This document shows, one piece after another, positions 35,019 to 45,700 of a DNA stretch of 59,798 nucleotides; position 1 is the stretch's first letter, and each line of letters opens with the position of its first letter. Under the pieces are notes generated by a model. That model was not told the DNA's origin and searched no databases. It saw nothing but the letters and a program-made list of their open reading frames with translations. The stretch is from an uncultured Bacilli bacterium (GTDB lineage Bacteria; Bacillota_I; Bacilli_A; RF39; UBA660), in assembly GCA_949841325.1 (NCBI GenBank), contig CATKZK010000005.1:1-59798 (forward strand), given 5' to 3'. Position numbers and translations under genes: made by a program.

Positions 35019-36143
35019 TTATTCTTCTGTATATTTATTATATTTCGTAAATTCACTATCTTTATCTAATTTAGTGCTTGCAAGCTCTTTAAATAACTTC
35101 TTTTGAGCATGATCTAATTTGGTTGGAATAATAACATTGATGATACCATATGCATCTCCCTTGCGGCCACTTTTTTCATCATCAATTCCCTTTCCTCTAA
35201 ACTTAAATTTATCCCCATTTTGAGTTCCTGCAGGAATCTCAGTTATAATCGTTCCCTGCACAGTAGGAACTTCTTTTTTACATCCCAATACTGCTTCGGC
35301 AATCGTCAATGGAATCTTTACATAGACATCTCGACCATCTCTTTGATAAATTTCATGTGAACGAACTTTAAACTCTACATAGACATCTCCTCTAGGACCA
35401 CCGTTTGCCCCAGCAGAGCCTTTTCCTGATAAACGAAGAGTATCACCATCTTCTACACCACGAGGCACTCTAAACTTAATCGCCTTGTCCTTATTCACTG
35501 TTCCTTTTCCACTACACTTAGAACACTTCGTCTTAAATGTTACACCCGATCCTTCGCATGTTGGACAAACAGTTTCCGATTGAAAAATACCAAACATGGT
35601 TCTCTGTTCAGAAACGACTCTCCCTCGTCCATTACATTTTGAACAAGTGGTTTCATCATGTCCTCCACGCCCATTACAATCATTGCAGGCATCCTCTATA
35701 TTGACTTTAAATTCTTTTTCGGCACCATACACTGACTCTTCAAAAGAAATCGTCATATTGACTACTTTATCAGCACCTCTTGCTTTACGATTTCTTCCTC
35801 GTCCACTCGAACGTCCGCCAAAAGAACCTCCCATCATCGATTCAAAAATACTACCTAAATCAAAATCTTCAAAACTAAAACCTTCAAATCCACCAAAACC
35901 GCCACCAGCAGCTCCATCAAACGCCGCATGACCAAATTGATCATATTGACGTCTTTTATTCTCATCACTTAAGACAGAATAAGCTTCTCCTATTTCTTTA
36001 AACTTTTCATCTGCTCCTGGTTCTTTATTCACATCTGGGTGATATTGTTTGGCAAGTTTACGAAAAGCTCGTTTAATCTCTTCATCTGAAGCAGACTTAG
36101 ATACACCCAAGACCTCATAATAGTCTCTTTTACTTGCTGCCAT
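35019..36143 (-). CDS. dnaJ: Chaperone DnaJ (Hsp40)
   Basis: Co-chaperone stimulating DnaK ATPase. 374 residues: J domain with HPD (QYHPDVNKE), Gly/Phe-rich linker ([10 protein letters not shown]), four CxxCxGxG zinc repeats ([32 protein letters not shown]) and the substrate-binding C-terminal domains. The ATG at 36143 follows GGTG; an in-frame start four codons upstream is not supported. It overlaps the end of the M3 peptidase gene by 14 bases, so it belongs to the heat-shock operon. Confidence 0.97.
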   Translation of the reverse strand: MAASKRDYYEVLGVSKSASDEEIKRAFRKLAKQYHPDVNKEPGADEKFKEIGEAYSVLSDENKRRQYDQFGHAAFDGAAGGGFGGFEGFSFEDFDLGSIFESMMGGSFGGRSSGRGRNRKARGADKVVNMTISFEESVYGAEKEFKVNIEDACNDCNGRGGHDETTCSKCNGRGRVVSEQRTMFGIFQSETVCPTCEGSGVTFKTKCSKCSGKGTVNKDKAIKFRVPRGVEDGDTLRLSGKGSAGANGGPRGDVYVEFKVRSHEIYQRDGRDVYVKIPLTIAEAVLGCKKEVPTVQGTIITEIPAGTQNGDKFKFRGKGIDDEKSGRKGDAYGIINVIIPTKLDHAQKKLFKELASTKLDKDSEFTKYNKYTEE

Positions 36144-37938
36144 TTTTTTCACCATCCAATTCTAATAATTCACTTAATTCATCGATCGCATGATCAAACG
36201 TTTCAAATGCGATTTCATATGTTTGGGCATTTTCCATATCAATTCCTAGCGCTTTTAAAGCTTCTAACGGAGGAACACTTGAACCTAAGGTTAAAAAGTG
36301 CATATAACGATCTAACATTCCCTCTTCTTTATTTAATAATTTAGAAGCAAGTACAGTTGATGCCACTATAGCTGTCGAATAATTAAACGTATAATGTCCA
36401 CCACCCATAAAGAAATGAGGAATTGCTGCCCACATATTTCCCTTTGACTTTTCAAATAAATCTCCCATGACTTCACTATTGGTAGTATTCCAATATTGTG
36501 CTAAGACTTCACTCGATAACGGAATTCCATCCTTTGCTGATTGATGCGCTTTTTCTTCAAATAATGCCTGTTTTGCTGCACCAAAGAAATTTCCTGCAAA
36601 GACTTTAATAAAGCACCCAAGTAATTCCTTTTTTTCTGTTATATCTTCCGTTTTATTACGGTAAACATTAGAAAACACAATTTCATTAGTCAAAGAGGCA
36701 ATTTCAGCTGTAAATGTCGATCCAAATACATAGGAAGGAAGTTGCTTTTGAATACTTAAATACTGATTCACAAAGTGACCTAATTCATGTGATAAAGAAG
36801 AAATATCGCATAATTTTCCTGTATACTGAGCTATAATAAGTGGATGCTCATAAGGAATATAAGAGCTAAGCCACATCGTTGTTTTCCCATCTCTTGGAAA
36901 ATAATCAATACAGTGCTCATCAAAGGCTTTTTCTAAAACGTGACTGTATTCATCCCCATAGATAGAGAACGTATCAAGAATAATCTTCTTTGCCTCTTCT
37001 ATCGAATAATTTGTTTTTGATGAGGGAGTAAGAGGTGCAGCAATATCATAGGATTTTAAATCAGGCAATTTCAAAGCTTTTTTATATAGCTCAATATACT
37101 TTTTGAATAACTCTTTATGCAAAGTAGCACACTTTTTAAAAGTTTCATATGTTTTCTTTGTAAGCTCTGCTGTATCTAATTTTTCTTCTAAATAAGAGTT
37201 GTATTTGCGATATTTGCTAATATTTTCTACACACTTAATAAATCCTATATAGTTTGTTGCTAAACTCTCTTTATGTCTTTCATAGGCCTCATCTTCTCTT
37301 AAGGCAACTTGTCTTCTCACATCGCGACATTCATCACGACTAAATTTTTCTAATTGATTAGAGCTTAATGCAATCTCTTCTCCATTTTCTAATGTAATGG
37401 TTTTGAAATCCATTTCTTTTGTTCTAATAAACTCACTTGATTTAGAAAAATTTTGCATCACACTTTGCATCTCAGATATGATAGCTTCTTCAGGCTCACT
37501 CAACATATGTTCTTTTTGTTTATAAATATCCTGAAGCATCTTTTTATATGGTTTTAATTCCTCTAATTCATCACAATAGGCCATTGCAATGCTTTCATCA
37601 CTTTCAAGTAATTCAGGAATAACAAAGGAAGTTAAAACATTATAGTTTGCAATCATTCCATATAGTTTATCTTGATACTTTTTATTTTCTTCATTTTGCA
37701 TATCTGTAAGGAATAATATATGATTATATAAATCCATTCGTTCGATGCTTTTTTCCACAATTTCTGAATCTTTATAAAATTGTAGCAACATTTCAGCAGA
37801 ATCTAATAGATGCCCTTTATATTTCAAAAGATCTTTTTGTAATTTTTCTACGATTTCTGCCTCTTCAAGCCATTTTTCATAATTTTCAAAAAGGAAACGA
37901 TAATCAATACATCCTTCTTCGCTTTTTATTTCTTCCAT
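36130..37938 (-). CDS. pepF: Oligoendopeptidase F-like M3 metallopeptidase
   Basis: Cytosolic zinc endopeptidase that trims oligopeptides. 602 residues, with HELGH in [15 protein letters not shown] (zinc His residues and catalytic Glu) and the M3 downstream helix ([16 protein letters not shown]) supplying the third ligand. Length is normal for PepF. It sits between dnaK and dnaJ, overlapping dnaJ, where most Firmicutes have no peptidase; regulation with the chaperones would make sense for clearing peptides during heat stress, but this is inference. A hairpin at 37960-37982 separates it from dnaK. Confidence 0.92.
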   Translation of the reverse strand: MEEIKSEEGCIDYRFLFENYEKWLEEAEIVEKLQKDLLKYKGHLLDSAEMLLQFYKDSEIVEKSIERMDLYNHILFLTDMQNEENKKYQDKLYGMIANYNVLTSFVIPELLESDESIAMAYCDELEELKPYKKMLQDIYKQKEHMLSEPEEAIISEMQSVMQNFSKSSEFIRTKEMDFKTITLENGEEIALSSNQLEKFSRDECRDVRRQVALREDEAYERHKESLATNYIGFIKCVENISKYRKYNSYLEEKLDTAELTKKTYETFKKCATLHKELFKKYIELYKKALKLPDLKSYDIAAPLTPSSKTNYSIEEAKKIILDTFSIYGDEYSHVLEKAFDEHCIDYFPRDGKTTMWLSSYIPYEHPLIIAQYTGKLCDISSLSHELGHFVNQYLSIQKQLPSYVFGSTFTAEIASLTNEIVFSNVYRNKTEDITEKKELLGCFIKVFAGNFFGAAKQALFEEKAHQSAKDGIPLSSEVLAQYWNTTNSEVMGDLFEKSKGNMWAAIPHFFMGGGHYTFNYSTAIVASTVLASKLLNKEEGMLDRYMHFLTLGSSVPPLEALKALGIDMENAQTYEIAFETFDHAIDELSELLELDGEKNGSK

Positions 37939-37959
37939 ATTCTCTCCTAAAACACAAGG

Positions 37960-37982
37960 AAAGGGGAACTTTTCTCCCCTAT
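37960..37982 (-). terminator. Hairpin between dnaK and pepF (partial terminator or processing site)
   Basis: Minus-strand AGGGGA/TCCCCT stem followed by TTTCC. The T run is weak, so partial readthrough to pepF-dnaJ is likely, giving lower expression of the distal genes. Confidence 0.5.
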
Positions 37983-37990
37983 TTTCCTAC

Positions 37991-39811
37991 TTACTTTTTA
38001 TCGACAAATTCTGCTTCCGATACTTCATCATCATTATCGTTATTATTTGATGTATTTTCATTTGCCGCATTATTTTGTGCTTCTTGATAAACTCTTCCTG
38101 CAAGTTTCATCGCTTTTTCTTGTAATTTAGAAGTCTTTTCTTTGATACTTTCTGTATCTTCTCCTTTAAGAGACTCTTTTACATCATCGATTAACTTTGT
38201 CACGTCATTCTTTTCATCGTCACTTAATTTCTCTCCTAAATCACGAATGGCACCTTCTGCTGCATAAATAGTTTGTTCAGCTTCATTTCTCGCTTCTGCG
38301 GCTGCTTTACGCGCTTCATCAGCTTCTTTATTTGCTTCCGCATCTTTCATCATCTTATCGATTTCTTCATCAGAGAGATTCGTATTTGAAGTAATGGTAA
38401 TTTTTTGTTCTTTACCAGTTCCCAAATCTTTTGCTTTAACATTTACAATACCATTAGCATCGATATCAAAAGTAACTTCAATTTGCGGAACCCCTCTCCT
38501 TGCTGGAGGAATATCGGTAAGTTGGAATCTTCCCAATGTTTTATTATCTGCTGCCATTTGTCTTTCACCTTGTAGAACATGAATATCTACTGCAGGTTGA
38601 TTATCAGCTGCTGTTGAGAACACTTGACTTTTACTTGTTGGAATCGTTGTATTTCTTGGAATTAAGACAGTCATTACATCTCCAAGTGTTTCAATACCTA
38701 AGGAAAGAGGTGTTACGTCTAATAATACTAAATCCTCTACTTCACCTGTTAAAACACCACCTTGTACTGCTGCACCCATAGCAACAACTTCATCAGGGTT
38801 AACACTCTTGTTTGGCTCTTTTCCTAATTCTTTCTTAACAAGTTCTTGAATGTAAGGAATACGTGTTGATCCACCTACTAAAACAACTTGATCAATTTCA
38901 CTCGCTTTTAATTTAGCATCTTTTAAAGCCTTACGAACAGAATCTAATGTCGAATCAAATAAATCACGGTTTAAATCTTCAAATTTAGCTCTTGTTAAAT
39001 CCATTTCAAAATTGACTGGAGTCCCATCAACTTGAGCAATAAATGGTAAAGAAATGGAAGTCGTCGTAGCGTTTGATAAGTTTTTCTTCGCCTTTTCTGC
39101 TTCGTCTTTAATACGTTGCATCGCCATCTTATCATCTTTAACGTCAGCTTTTGTCTCTTTCTTTAACTCCTCAACAATATAATCCATTACACGATTATCG
39201 AAGTCATCTCCACCTAGGCGATTATTCCCACTTGTCGATTTAACTTCATAAACACCATCTCCTAATTCAAGGATAGAAACGTCAAATGTACCTCCACCTA
39301 AGTCATAAACTAAAATAGTTTGTAGTTTATCTTGTTTATCAAGCCCATAAGCAAGAGCTGCCGCTGTTGGTTCATTGACAATTCTTTCTACTTCTAAACC
39401 AGCGATTTTACCAGCATTCTTTGTTGCTTGTCTTTCTGCATCATTAAAGTATGCAGGAACTGTGATAACTGCTTTTGTAACGGGTTCTCCTAAATAAGCC
39501 TCAGCATCAGCTTTAATCTTAGCTAAAATCTTAGCACTGATTTCTTCAGGTGTGTATTTTTTACCATCAATATCTACCTTTTTATTTGTTCCCATACTTC
39601 TTTTAATAGAAGCAATTGTTTTATCTGCATTGGTTACAGCTTGTCTTTTAGCAAGTGAACCAACTAATTCTTCTCCATTTTTACCAAATGCCACAATTGA
39701 TGGCGTTGTACGGTCTCCTTCTGAGTTTACTATAACAGTAGGAGTACCTCCTTCTAATACTGCACAACAACTATTCGTTGTTCCTAAATCAATTCCTATA
39801 ATTTTTCCCAT
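37991..39811 (-). CDS. dnaK: Chaperone DnaK (Hsp70)
   Basis: 606 residues. ATPase domain with [18 protein letters not shown], the [20 protein letters not shown] segment, [14 protein letters not shown] and [14 protein letters not shown]; interdomain linker [16 protein letters not shown]; substrate-binding domain; helical lid; and an Asn/Asp/Glu-rich tail ([17 protein letters not shown]). The ATG at 39811 lies about ten bases after AAGGA; the upstream TTG is too close to that site. Third gene of the CIRCE operon. Confidence 0.98.
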   Translation of the reverse strand: MGKIIGIDLGTTNSCCAVLEGGTPTVIVNSEGDRTTPSIVAFGKNGEELVGSLAKRQAVTNADKTIASIKRSMGTNKKVDIDGKKYTPEEISAKILAKIKADAEAYLGEPVTKAVITVPAYFNDAERQATKNAGKIAGLEVERIVNEPTAAALAYGLDKQDKLQTILVYDLGGGTFDVSILELGDGVYEVKSTSGNNRLGGDDFDNRVMDYIVEELKKETKADVKDDKMAMQRIKDEAEKAKKNLSNATTTSISLPFIAQVDGTPVNFEMDLTRAKFEDLNRDLFDSTLDSVRKALKDAKLKASEIDQVVLVGGSTRIPYIQELVKKELGKEPNKSVNPDEVVAMGAAVQGGVLTGEVEDLVLLDVTPLSLGIETLGDVMTVLIPRNTTIPTSKSQVFSTAADNQPAVDIHVLQGERQMAADNKTLGRFQLTDIPPARRGVPQIEVTFDIDANGIVNVKAKDLGTGKEQKITITSNTNLSDEEIDKMMKDAEANKEADEARKAAAEARNEAEQTIYAAEGAIRDLGEKLSDDEKNDVTKLIDDVKESLKGEDTESIKEKTSKLQEKAMKLAGRVYQEAQNNAANENTSNNNDNDDEVSEAEFVDKK

Positions 39812-39830
39812 ATATTTCAAATCCTTTCTC

Positions 39831-40355
39831 TTATTCTGAAACTTTAACCATGCTAGCTCTTAAGACACGGTCTTTATACATATAGCCCTTTTGAAGGACT
39901 TCTATCACCATACCAGGTTCAATTCCTTCACGAGCTTCGGTAAGTACTGCTTGATGGAAATTCGGATCAAAAGGCTTATCAAGTGCCTCAATTTCAAATA
40001 CTCCATTCTCTGCAAGAATCTTAGAAATCGTATCACTGATCATCTTGAATCCTTTCAAAAATTCTGCATTCTCTTCTGTCTCTAAACTCCAAGCACGCTC
40101 AAAATTATCCATCACTTTAATCAAATCTTTTAAGATATCTTCATTCGCATACTTTTTATAATTGCTTACTTCTTCTTCTTTTCTTCTTTTGAAATTCATC
40201 ATCTCTGCTTGAATGCGCATCGATTTTTCCTTTTCTTCTCCAAGAAGATGTGTCAGTTTTTCGATTTCTAAGGCATGTTTATCCTTTTTCTTTTTTGGTT
40301 TATCTAAACGGACATCTTCGCTTTTTTCCGTTTCTATTTTTGTTTCTTCTTCCAT
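39831..40355 (-). CDS. grpE: Nucleotide exchange factor GrpE
   Basis: Releases ADP from DnaK. 174 residues: acidic, disordered start ([23 protein letters not shown], first ~24), long coiled-coil dimer helix ([40 protein letters not shown]) and the C-terminal beta domain with [20 protein letters not shown] and [20 protein letters not shown]. Sits between hrcA and dnaK in the standard order. Confidence 0.97.
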   Translation of the reverse strand: MEEETKIETEKSEDVRLDKPKKKKDKHALEIEKLTHLLGEEKEKSMRIQAEMMNFKRRKEEEVSNYKKYANEDILKDLIKVMDNFERAWSLETEENAEFLKGFKMISDTISKILAENGVFEIEALDKPFDPNFHQAVLTEAREGIEPGMVIEVLQKGYMYKDRVLRASMVKVSE

Positions 40356-40367
40356 GGTGCCTCCATT

Positions 40368-41384
40368 CTATTTTTCTATATAACTTTTTAAGAAGTTTAA
40401 AAGACTCACGACCTTATCATATTCCATTCTCTTTGGTCCGATAATGGCAAGCGTTCCTTCATCACTTCCTGCACGGTAATGTGTTTTAATAATGGTAACA
40501 TCGGGATCAAACTCCGTTTCTTCACCAATATAGATATTTACATCTTGTTCATCAGTTTCAATTCTCTTCACAAGTTCGACATCTTCCAGCTTAGAAACCA
40601 TATCTTTTAATTTATTTGGCTCACTAAGTTCTTGAAAATCTAACAAATTTGTCTTTCCTCCAAAGTAAATATCCGCATTATGCATCGTAAAGTCTTGAAA
40701 AGCATTTGAGAAGAAATGATATACTTCATCATACTTTTCGATGGTCTCCCTAATTCTCGGTTTTATTTCAAGTTCTAACCGCTCTTGAACACGATTTAAT
40801 GGAGTTCCAATCAATGCTTTATTAATAATTTCACTGGCTTTAATAAGCTCTTGCAAATTGATATCCTTTGAAACGTTCACTTGCTTATTTTCAACGACGC
40901 CTTGACTCGTAATCAACACTGCAACTACACGATTTGAAAATTCATCACTGTCATCATCTAATTTTACAATGCTAATTTGCTTTAATGTGTTGTTCTCTTT
41001 AGAAGGACCAATGACAACACTTGTGTAATGCGTGATGTCACTAATAATCTCCATACACTTCGTTATAGCATCGGATATAACAAGTTGATTGTTTGAAAGA
41101 ATTGTCTGTAATTTCAGCACATCTTCCCCTGTCATTTCTTTTGGTTTCATCAAATGACTGACATAATACTTATATCCCGCCTCAGAGGGAATTCTCCCAC
41201 TTGATGTATGCTCTTTTTCAATAAGTCCTAAATCCTCTAGTGAAGACATACTATTTCGTATTGTCGCCGATGAACAATTGAATTTATTGACTAACGACTT
41301 TGAACTGATTGGTTTAAAATCACGAATATAGTTTTCTACGATCTCTCTTAGTAGTTCTTCTTGTCTATCTCCCAAATTTATCAC
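40368..41384 (-). CDS. hrcA: Heat-inducible transcription repressor HrcA
   Basis: Binds CIRCE and represses the chaperone operon. 338 residues: N-terminal winged helix (RQEELLREIVENYIRDFKPI; SSATIRNSMSSLEDLGLIEK; TSSGRIPSEAGYKYYV) and the GAF-like effector/dimer domain, ending with IGPKRMEYDKVVSLLNFL. GTG start at 41384, nine bases after AGGAG, which itself lies inside the CIRCE element. First gene of hrcA-grpE-dnaK-pepF-dnaJ. Confidence 0.97.
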   Translation of the reverse strand: MINLGDRQEELLREIVENYIRDFKPISSKSLVNKFNCSSATIRNSMSSLEDLGLIEKEHTSSGRIPSEAGYKYYVSHLMKPKEMTGEDVLKLQTILSNNQLVISDAITKCMEIISDITHYTSVVIGPSKENNTLKQISIVKLDDDSDEFSNRVVAVLITSQGVVENKQVNVSKDINLQELIKASEIINKALIGTPLNRVQERLELEIKPRIRETIEKYDEVYHFFSNAFQDFTMHNADIYFGGKTNLLDFQELSEPNKLKDMVSKLEDVELVKRIETDEQDVNIYIGEETEFDPDVTIIKTHYRAGSDEGTLAIIGPKRMEYDKVVSLLNFLKSYIEK

Positions 41385-41387
41385 ATC

Positions 41388-41414
41388 CTAGCACTCCTAA
41401 CTTTCCAGTGCTAA
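41388..41414. promoter_or_regulatory. CIRCE operator
   Basis: CTAGCACTC, nine bases, CAGTGCTAA: the HrcA-binding inverted repeat with one change per arm from TTAGCACTC-N9-GAGTGCTAA. It lies at the predicted transcription start of hrcA. Confidence 0.93.
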
Positions 41415-41418
41415 TTAA

Positions 41419-41447
41419 ATTATAACGCCCTCCTTAGCACTTGTCAA
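41419..41447 (-). promoter_or_regulatory. Consensus sigma-A promoter of the hrcA operon
   Basis: Minus strand TTGACA (41442-41447), exactly 17 bases, TATAAT (41419-41424): a perfect consensus promoter. CIRCE lies just downstream. Confidence 0.9.
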
Positions 41448-41460
41448 TAATATTTGCTAA
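41434..41460. promoter_or_regulatory. Degenerate second CIRCE over the -35 region
   Basis: TTAGCACTT, nine bases, ATTTGCTAA: the left arm matches eight of nine CIRCE positions and the right arm about six, with the correct spacing. It overlaps the -35 box, so HrcA may bind two sites. Confidence 0.5.
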
Positions 41461-41481
41461 CTTTCTATAGTTTATGTCAAA

Positions 41482-41513
41482 ATAAAAAAAACTTGCTATC
41501 AAACAAGTTTTAA
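41482..41513 (-). terminator. Terminator of the lipoprotein gene
   Basis: Minus-strand AAAACTTG/CAAGTTTT stem followed by a T run. Confidence 0.85.
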
Positions 41514-42055
41514 TACTCATAAGTTCCATGTAGTTTTGTTAATTGTTCAGTTGTCAATGGTTCAATTTCCCATTTGTTATCATTCTTTTGAAGATTTAGA
41601 GTGAGTGTATAATTGACAGTATCAGTTGTATCAAGCAATTGACTTAACTTATATTTTAGATATTTTGATAAATCAACATCGCCTTTTTCATCGATAAAGT
41701 CTGTTTGATTCGCTGTGAAATAATCTCCAGACGTTTTATTCGTTTTATAATAATCATATACAGTGATTTGCACATCTACTGTTGCTTTATCGCCATCTAT
41801 TCTCTCTTCTTTAATAGCATACTTCATATTACTATATTGTCTTAAATAAATTTCTCGATATTCCTTTTGAGCTTCTTCATCTAAATCTTCTGTCTTTAAA
41901 TAGTCATTTAATTCATTAACAACAACTTCATCATTATTCTTATATTTGTTTAAAAACTTTGATACCGCATCTTTGGGCCCATTATTTAAAGCACAAGCAG
42001 TTAAACAAATTAACATCACAAATAAAGACAATACTACATTCAATTTTTTCTTCAT
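41510..42055 (-). CDS. Hypothetical lipoprotein
   Basis: 181 residues. Lipoprotein signal KKLNVVLSLFVMLICLTAC with lipobox LTAC, so it is lipid-anchored after cleavage before Cys21. The mature part (NNGPKDAVSKFLNKYKNN, then a NTF2/DUF4878-like alpha+beta pattern ending YTLTLNLQKNDNKWEIEPL) resembles small domains of unknown function. AAGGAG ribosome site. It follows the DUF1292 genes but is set off by a terminator. Confidence 0.78.
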   Translation of the reverse strand: MKKKLNVVLSLFVMLICLTACALNNGPKDAVSKFLNKYKNNDEVVVNELNDYLKTEDLDEEAQKEYREIYLRQYSNMKYAIKEERIDGDKATVDVQITVYDYYKTNKTSGDYFTANQTDFIDEKGDVDLSKYLKYKLSQLLDTTDTVNYTLTLNLQKNDNKWEIEPLTTEQLTKLHGTYEY

Positions 42056-42107
42056 TATCTTTTTCTCCTTATATCGTTAGTATGTCTATCTTTTTACAAA
42101 TTATACA

Positions 42108-42134
42108 AAAAAGAAAGCTTAATTGCTTTCTTCC
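42108..42134 (-). terminator. Terminator after the second DUF1292-like gene
   Basis: Minus-strand AGAAAGC/GCTTTCT stem followed by six T, overlapping the gene end. Confidence 0.82.
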
Positions 42135-42406
42135 ACTCCGTCTAATGCTCCATCTAAGATTTTATCGGCAATAATATCTCTAAATTCATCCATTAATTCA
42201 TCATATAAAACCTTATCTTCAACAATCATTAAATACTCCTCTTCATTGCGCTTTTGCGCTTCAAAGATTAAGTATTCCTCAGTTACAATAGCTTCTTCTT
42301 TTACTCTCACTGCATATATATAACGAATACCTTCTCTTTGTAACTGTTCTAGTAATAAATATTCGTTATTATTATCCAATGTTACGATTTTTCCTACTTC
42401 TATCAT
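42119..42406 (-). CDS. DUF1292-like small protein, copy 2
   Basis: 95 residues beginning MIEVGKIVTLDNNNEYLLLE, beta-rich, then an acidic helix (YDELMDEFRDIIADKILDGA). It is clearly a paralogue of the next gene upstream (42451-42744), sharing the start, EEYLIFEA and the last helix. Such DUF1292 proteins are small acidic proteins of unknown function in Firmicutes. AAAGGAG ribosome site; terminator follows. Confidence 0.78.
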   Translation of the reverse strand: MIEVGKIVTLDNNNEYLLLEQLQREGIRYIYAVRVKEEAIVTEEYLIFEAQKRNEEEYLMIVEDKVLYDELMDEFRDIIADKILDGALDGVEESN

Positions 42407-42434
42407 ACCCTTTACTCCTTTCCTCTTCTTTATT

Positions 42435-42462
42435 TAGAAAAAAGTTGCTACTAAACAGCAAC
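42435..42462 (-). terminator. Terminator after the first DUF1292-like gene
   Basis: Minus-strand AGTTGCT/AGCAACT stem with the stop in its loop, followed by six T. Confidence 0.82.
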
Positions 42463-42744
42463 TCCTTCCTCTGTATCATCTAATGCGCCATCAAGTATCT
42501 TATCTGCAACGATATCTCTAAATTCATCCATTAATTCATCATAAAGTGTTTTATCATTTACTACTTTAAGATAGTCATCGTTTTCTTTTTTTAATGCTTC
42601 AAAGATTAAATACTCATCTGTTGCAACTTCGTCATTTACAACACGTACCGCATATAGATAATGATGATTTTCTTTCTTTAATTCTTCTAGTAACAGATAC
42701 TCTTGTGTATTTTCAAGAGTCACTATATTGCCAACCTCTATCAT
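42451..42744 (-). CDS. DUF1292-like small protein, copy 1
   Basis: 97 residues, MIEVGNIVTLENTQEYLLLE..., paralogous to the gene at 42119-42406 (most conserved in the first 20 and the YDELMDEFRDIVADKILDGALD region). It starts three bases after the end of the large coiled-coil gene, so it is likely co-transcribed with it. The tandem pair arose by duplication; the DNA copies have diverged. Confidence 0.78.
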   Translation of the reverse strand: MIEVGNIVTLENTQEYLLLEELKKENHHYLYAVRVVNDEVATDEYLIFEALKKENDDYLKVVNDKTLYDELMDEFRDIVADKILDGALDDTEEGVAV

Positions 42745-42746
42745 AA

Positions 42747-45700
42747 TTACATTCCCTTTTCCATTGCGTTGTCTTGTAATAAGAACGCTTTATTATCAAG
42801 GCTTTCTTTTAATGCATTATATTCCTCTGGTGTAAAATTACCTCTTCTTTGTTGATCTTCTATAATCAATCCCATAGATTCGATATCAGTAGAGTCTGAA
42901 GCACGATTTATAAAGTCATCTAGTACATCTAAATAATGATCTTTTCCCGTCTTAGGTCCAATAGCAGGAACAATTTCACTCCATAATTTATCTGTTCTTT
43001 CTGTAACAATCGCATTTATATGTCGATTACAGTAATCAGTAAATTCATGTTCTTCATCTACTGTTGTTATAGTACCAAGCATTTTTGCTTGTTCAATATA
43101 ATCTTTAACAGCTTGATCAAGTTCTGCGACATCTGTAACATCTTTATAATTTTCTTCAAAGTTTGTAGCCATTGCTCTTACATTTTCAGAAAGGACTACA
43201 GGAGTCTGTACTGCTTCTGCGCTTTGACCAGTCAACTCTTTCATTTCTTCTGCCATACCTTCAAAAATGTCAATATTATCTTCGGCTACAGGAGCATTCA
43301 CTAATACTTCATTTTCTTTTTCAACATTCTCTAGGAATTCTTGTTTTTCTTCAACTGGAGATTCAGGTGTTGGCATTGGTACTTCCATATTTCCAAGCAA
43401 TTCATTAATTTCTTCAGGTGTTAACAAAGAGTTACTTTCACTCATAACAGGAGCTTGTGCAAGGAATGGATCAGTTACAACAAGTGGTTCAACTACTTGT
43501 TGTTCTTTAAGGGTATTATCAAGTTCTGCAACGACTTCTTCAGGAGTCTCCTCTTTAGGAATCACTGGTATATTTTCAGCTACTTCCGCTACTTCTGGGA
43601 ATGACTCTAAAGCGATTTCTACTTCAGGTTGTTCTAAAGCAGGCGCTTCCACTTCTTCATTTTGAACAATTTCCTCATCGATAGCTTCCACCATTTTTTC
43701 TGGTGATACCTCAGCGTTTAATTCTGATGATATCTCCTCTACTTCAGGCGTATTTTCTAAAGCCTCTAAGTTATCCACTTCTTCAACCTCTTCAACTTCT
43801 TCTGGAGATACAGAAGTTACTTCTTCAACTTTCATTGCATCTATCGCTGCTTTTTCAATATCTGCACGATAAGATTCAATAGCTACACTTCCAACTGCAA
43901 TTTCTGCTGGAGTCTTAATTCCGCCTATACCTACAAAGGCAGTTCTTAAATCGAATGGTGTAATTTGTGGATATTTTCCTCTAGCACCATCTCCGTTACG
44001 TCTTTTATTTTCTTTAGCAAATGCATTAAGGAAATCTCTTACAAAGGCTTCATCCGCACCCTCAGCAAAGATATCATGATAATTTCCTTCTGTTATATAT
44101 ACACCATTTTTGCCTTTTTTCATATCACTCTTAGTTTTGTAATGAACGAAATCTGCACGACGCTTTTCTGTATCATAAACAAATGCTATATTGTAATCCT
44201 TATATTTCTTAGCAATTTTTCTACATTTTGCTTGCATTGAAGCAAATTCAATACCATCTTTTATAACACCACTATATTGATATAATGCTGCTCCGCCTAC
44301 TAAAGCAATTGGAATTGATACTGGTAGTGATGCTGCTGCACCTAATCCTATTGCAGCCAAAGCAACAGTAGTCGTTAATGCTGATTTTTTTGCCATATTC
44401 AAATTACGAGAATTAGTAACCTTCATCGCCATCTCATTGACTGAATCATATGGATTAAGAGGATTATTTGATAAAGGTTCTGGTTGTTCTAATAAAGAGT
44501 CATCCATTTCTTCATAATCTTCTCCTAAATCAAGATTATCATCTAACTCTTCTTCCTCTGCATTAGATTCAGAATTATTATCTGTTGCATTTAATTGTTC
44601 TTCCGCTTTTTTCTTTTCTTCTTCTAATTTTTGAGCTTCTAGTTCTTTTTGTTTTTTTGCTTCTTCAGCTTTCTTTTGTTCTTCAATTTCAGCTTGTTTC
44701 TTCGCTTCTTCTTGTCTTTTTATTTCTTCTTTTTCCTCTGAAACTGCTTTGATAGCTTTATCAATTCCCTTGTCAATTTCATTTAAGTCACTTTCAATTG
44801 TCTTTCCATTATAATTAATAACAGCTTTGTTTTTCTTATTTTGGCTTATTGTATAGGCTAATAAAGCTGAATTACTAATTTCTTCCACTTTCTTAGAAGA
44901 GAATTCACTTTCTAGAATATTAGCACTGTATAGTCTTTTATCATTAATGTAAACAGTTACAGCTTTTTCACCATTTTCCAAATCATTTATCGTAACTTTC
45001 ATATTGATAGGGCGAGCAACCTCAATCCCTGCAAGATTTAAAAGATAATCCATATTACGATTCATTTCTTCCTTACGCATATCAATACGTTCTTGTTCTT
45101 CTTTAGCATAAAGATAACCATCCCCATCCATTGGACCATACTTCTTATATGGTGCTAAGTTGGTTTCCATTCTTGCTATTTCATCTTTGCGTTGTCTAAA
45201 AAATTCATCAATTGTTTTTTTCATTTGTGCTTCAAAAGCTTCTAATTTATCTCTATACGCATCAATACGTTCTTGTTCTTCTTTAGCATAAAGATAGCCA
45301 TCCCCATCCATTGGACCATATTTCTTATACGGTGCTAAGTTAGCTTCCATTCTAGCAAGCCCGAATCGCATATCTTTTAACTTTTTCAAATCTTCTTGAA
45401 ATTCAGCACTATTTACAAATTTTTCAACTCTCTCTTCTTCTGTCATATACATACTAGTATTCTCCTTACTTTCCACTTTTTTTTCAGGTTGTACACGTTC
45501 TTCATTCATCTCAATTTCGTTATTTGCTTCCATACTAACTGGTTCTTCCACAACTTCTTGAATCTCTTCCATATCAACGGGTTCTTCCACAACTTCTTGA
45601 AGTTTTTCCTCTTCAACAATCTCTAGTTTTCTATTTGGATTTTCAATTTTATCAATGGCTTCCATGATTAATTTATTAGCATCCTCTTCTGTATATCCAG

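Noticed and set aside
45081..45345. Spaced repeats resembling a CRISPR array.
   Set aside because: Only two copies, 180 bases apart, both in frame inside one gene and coding for a repeated peptide.
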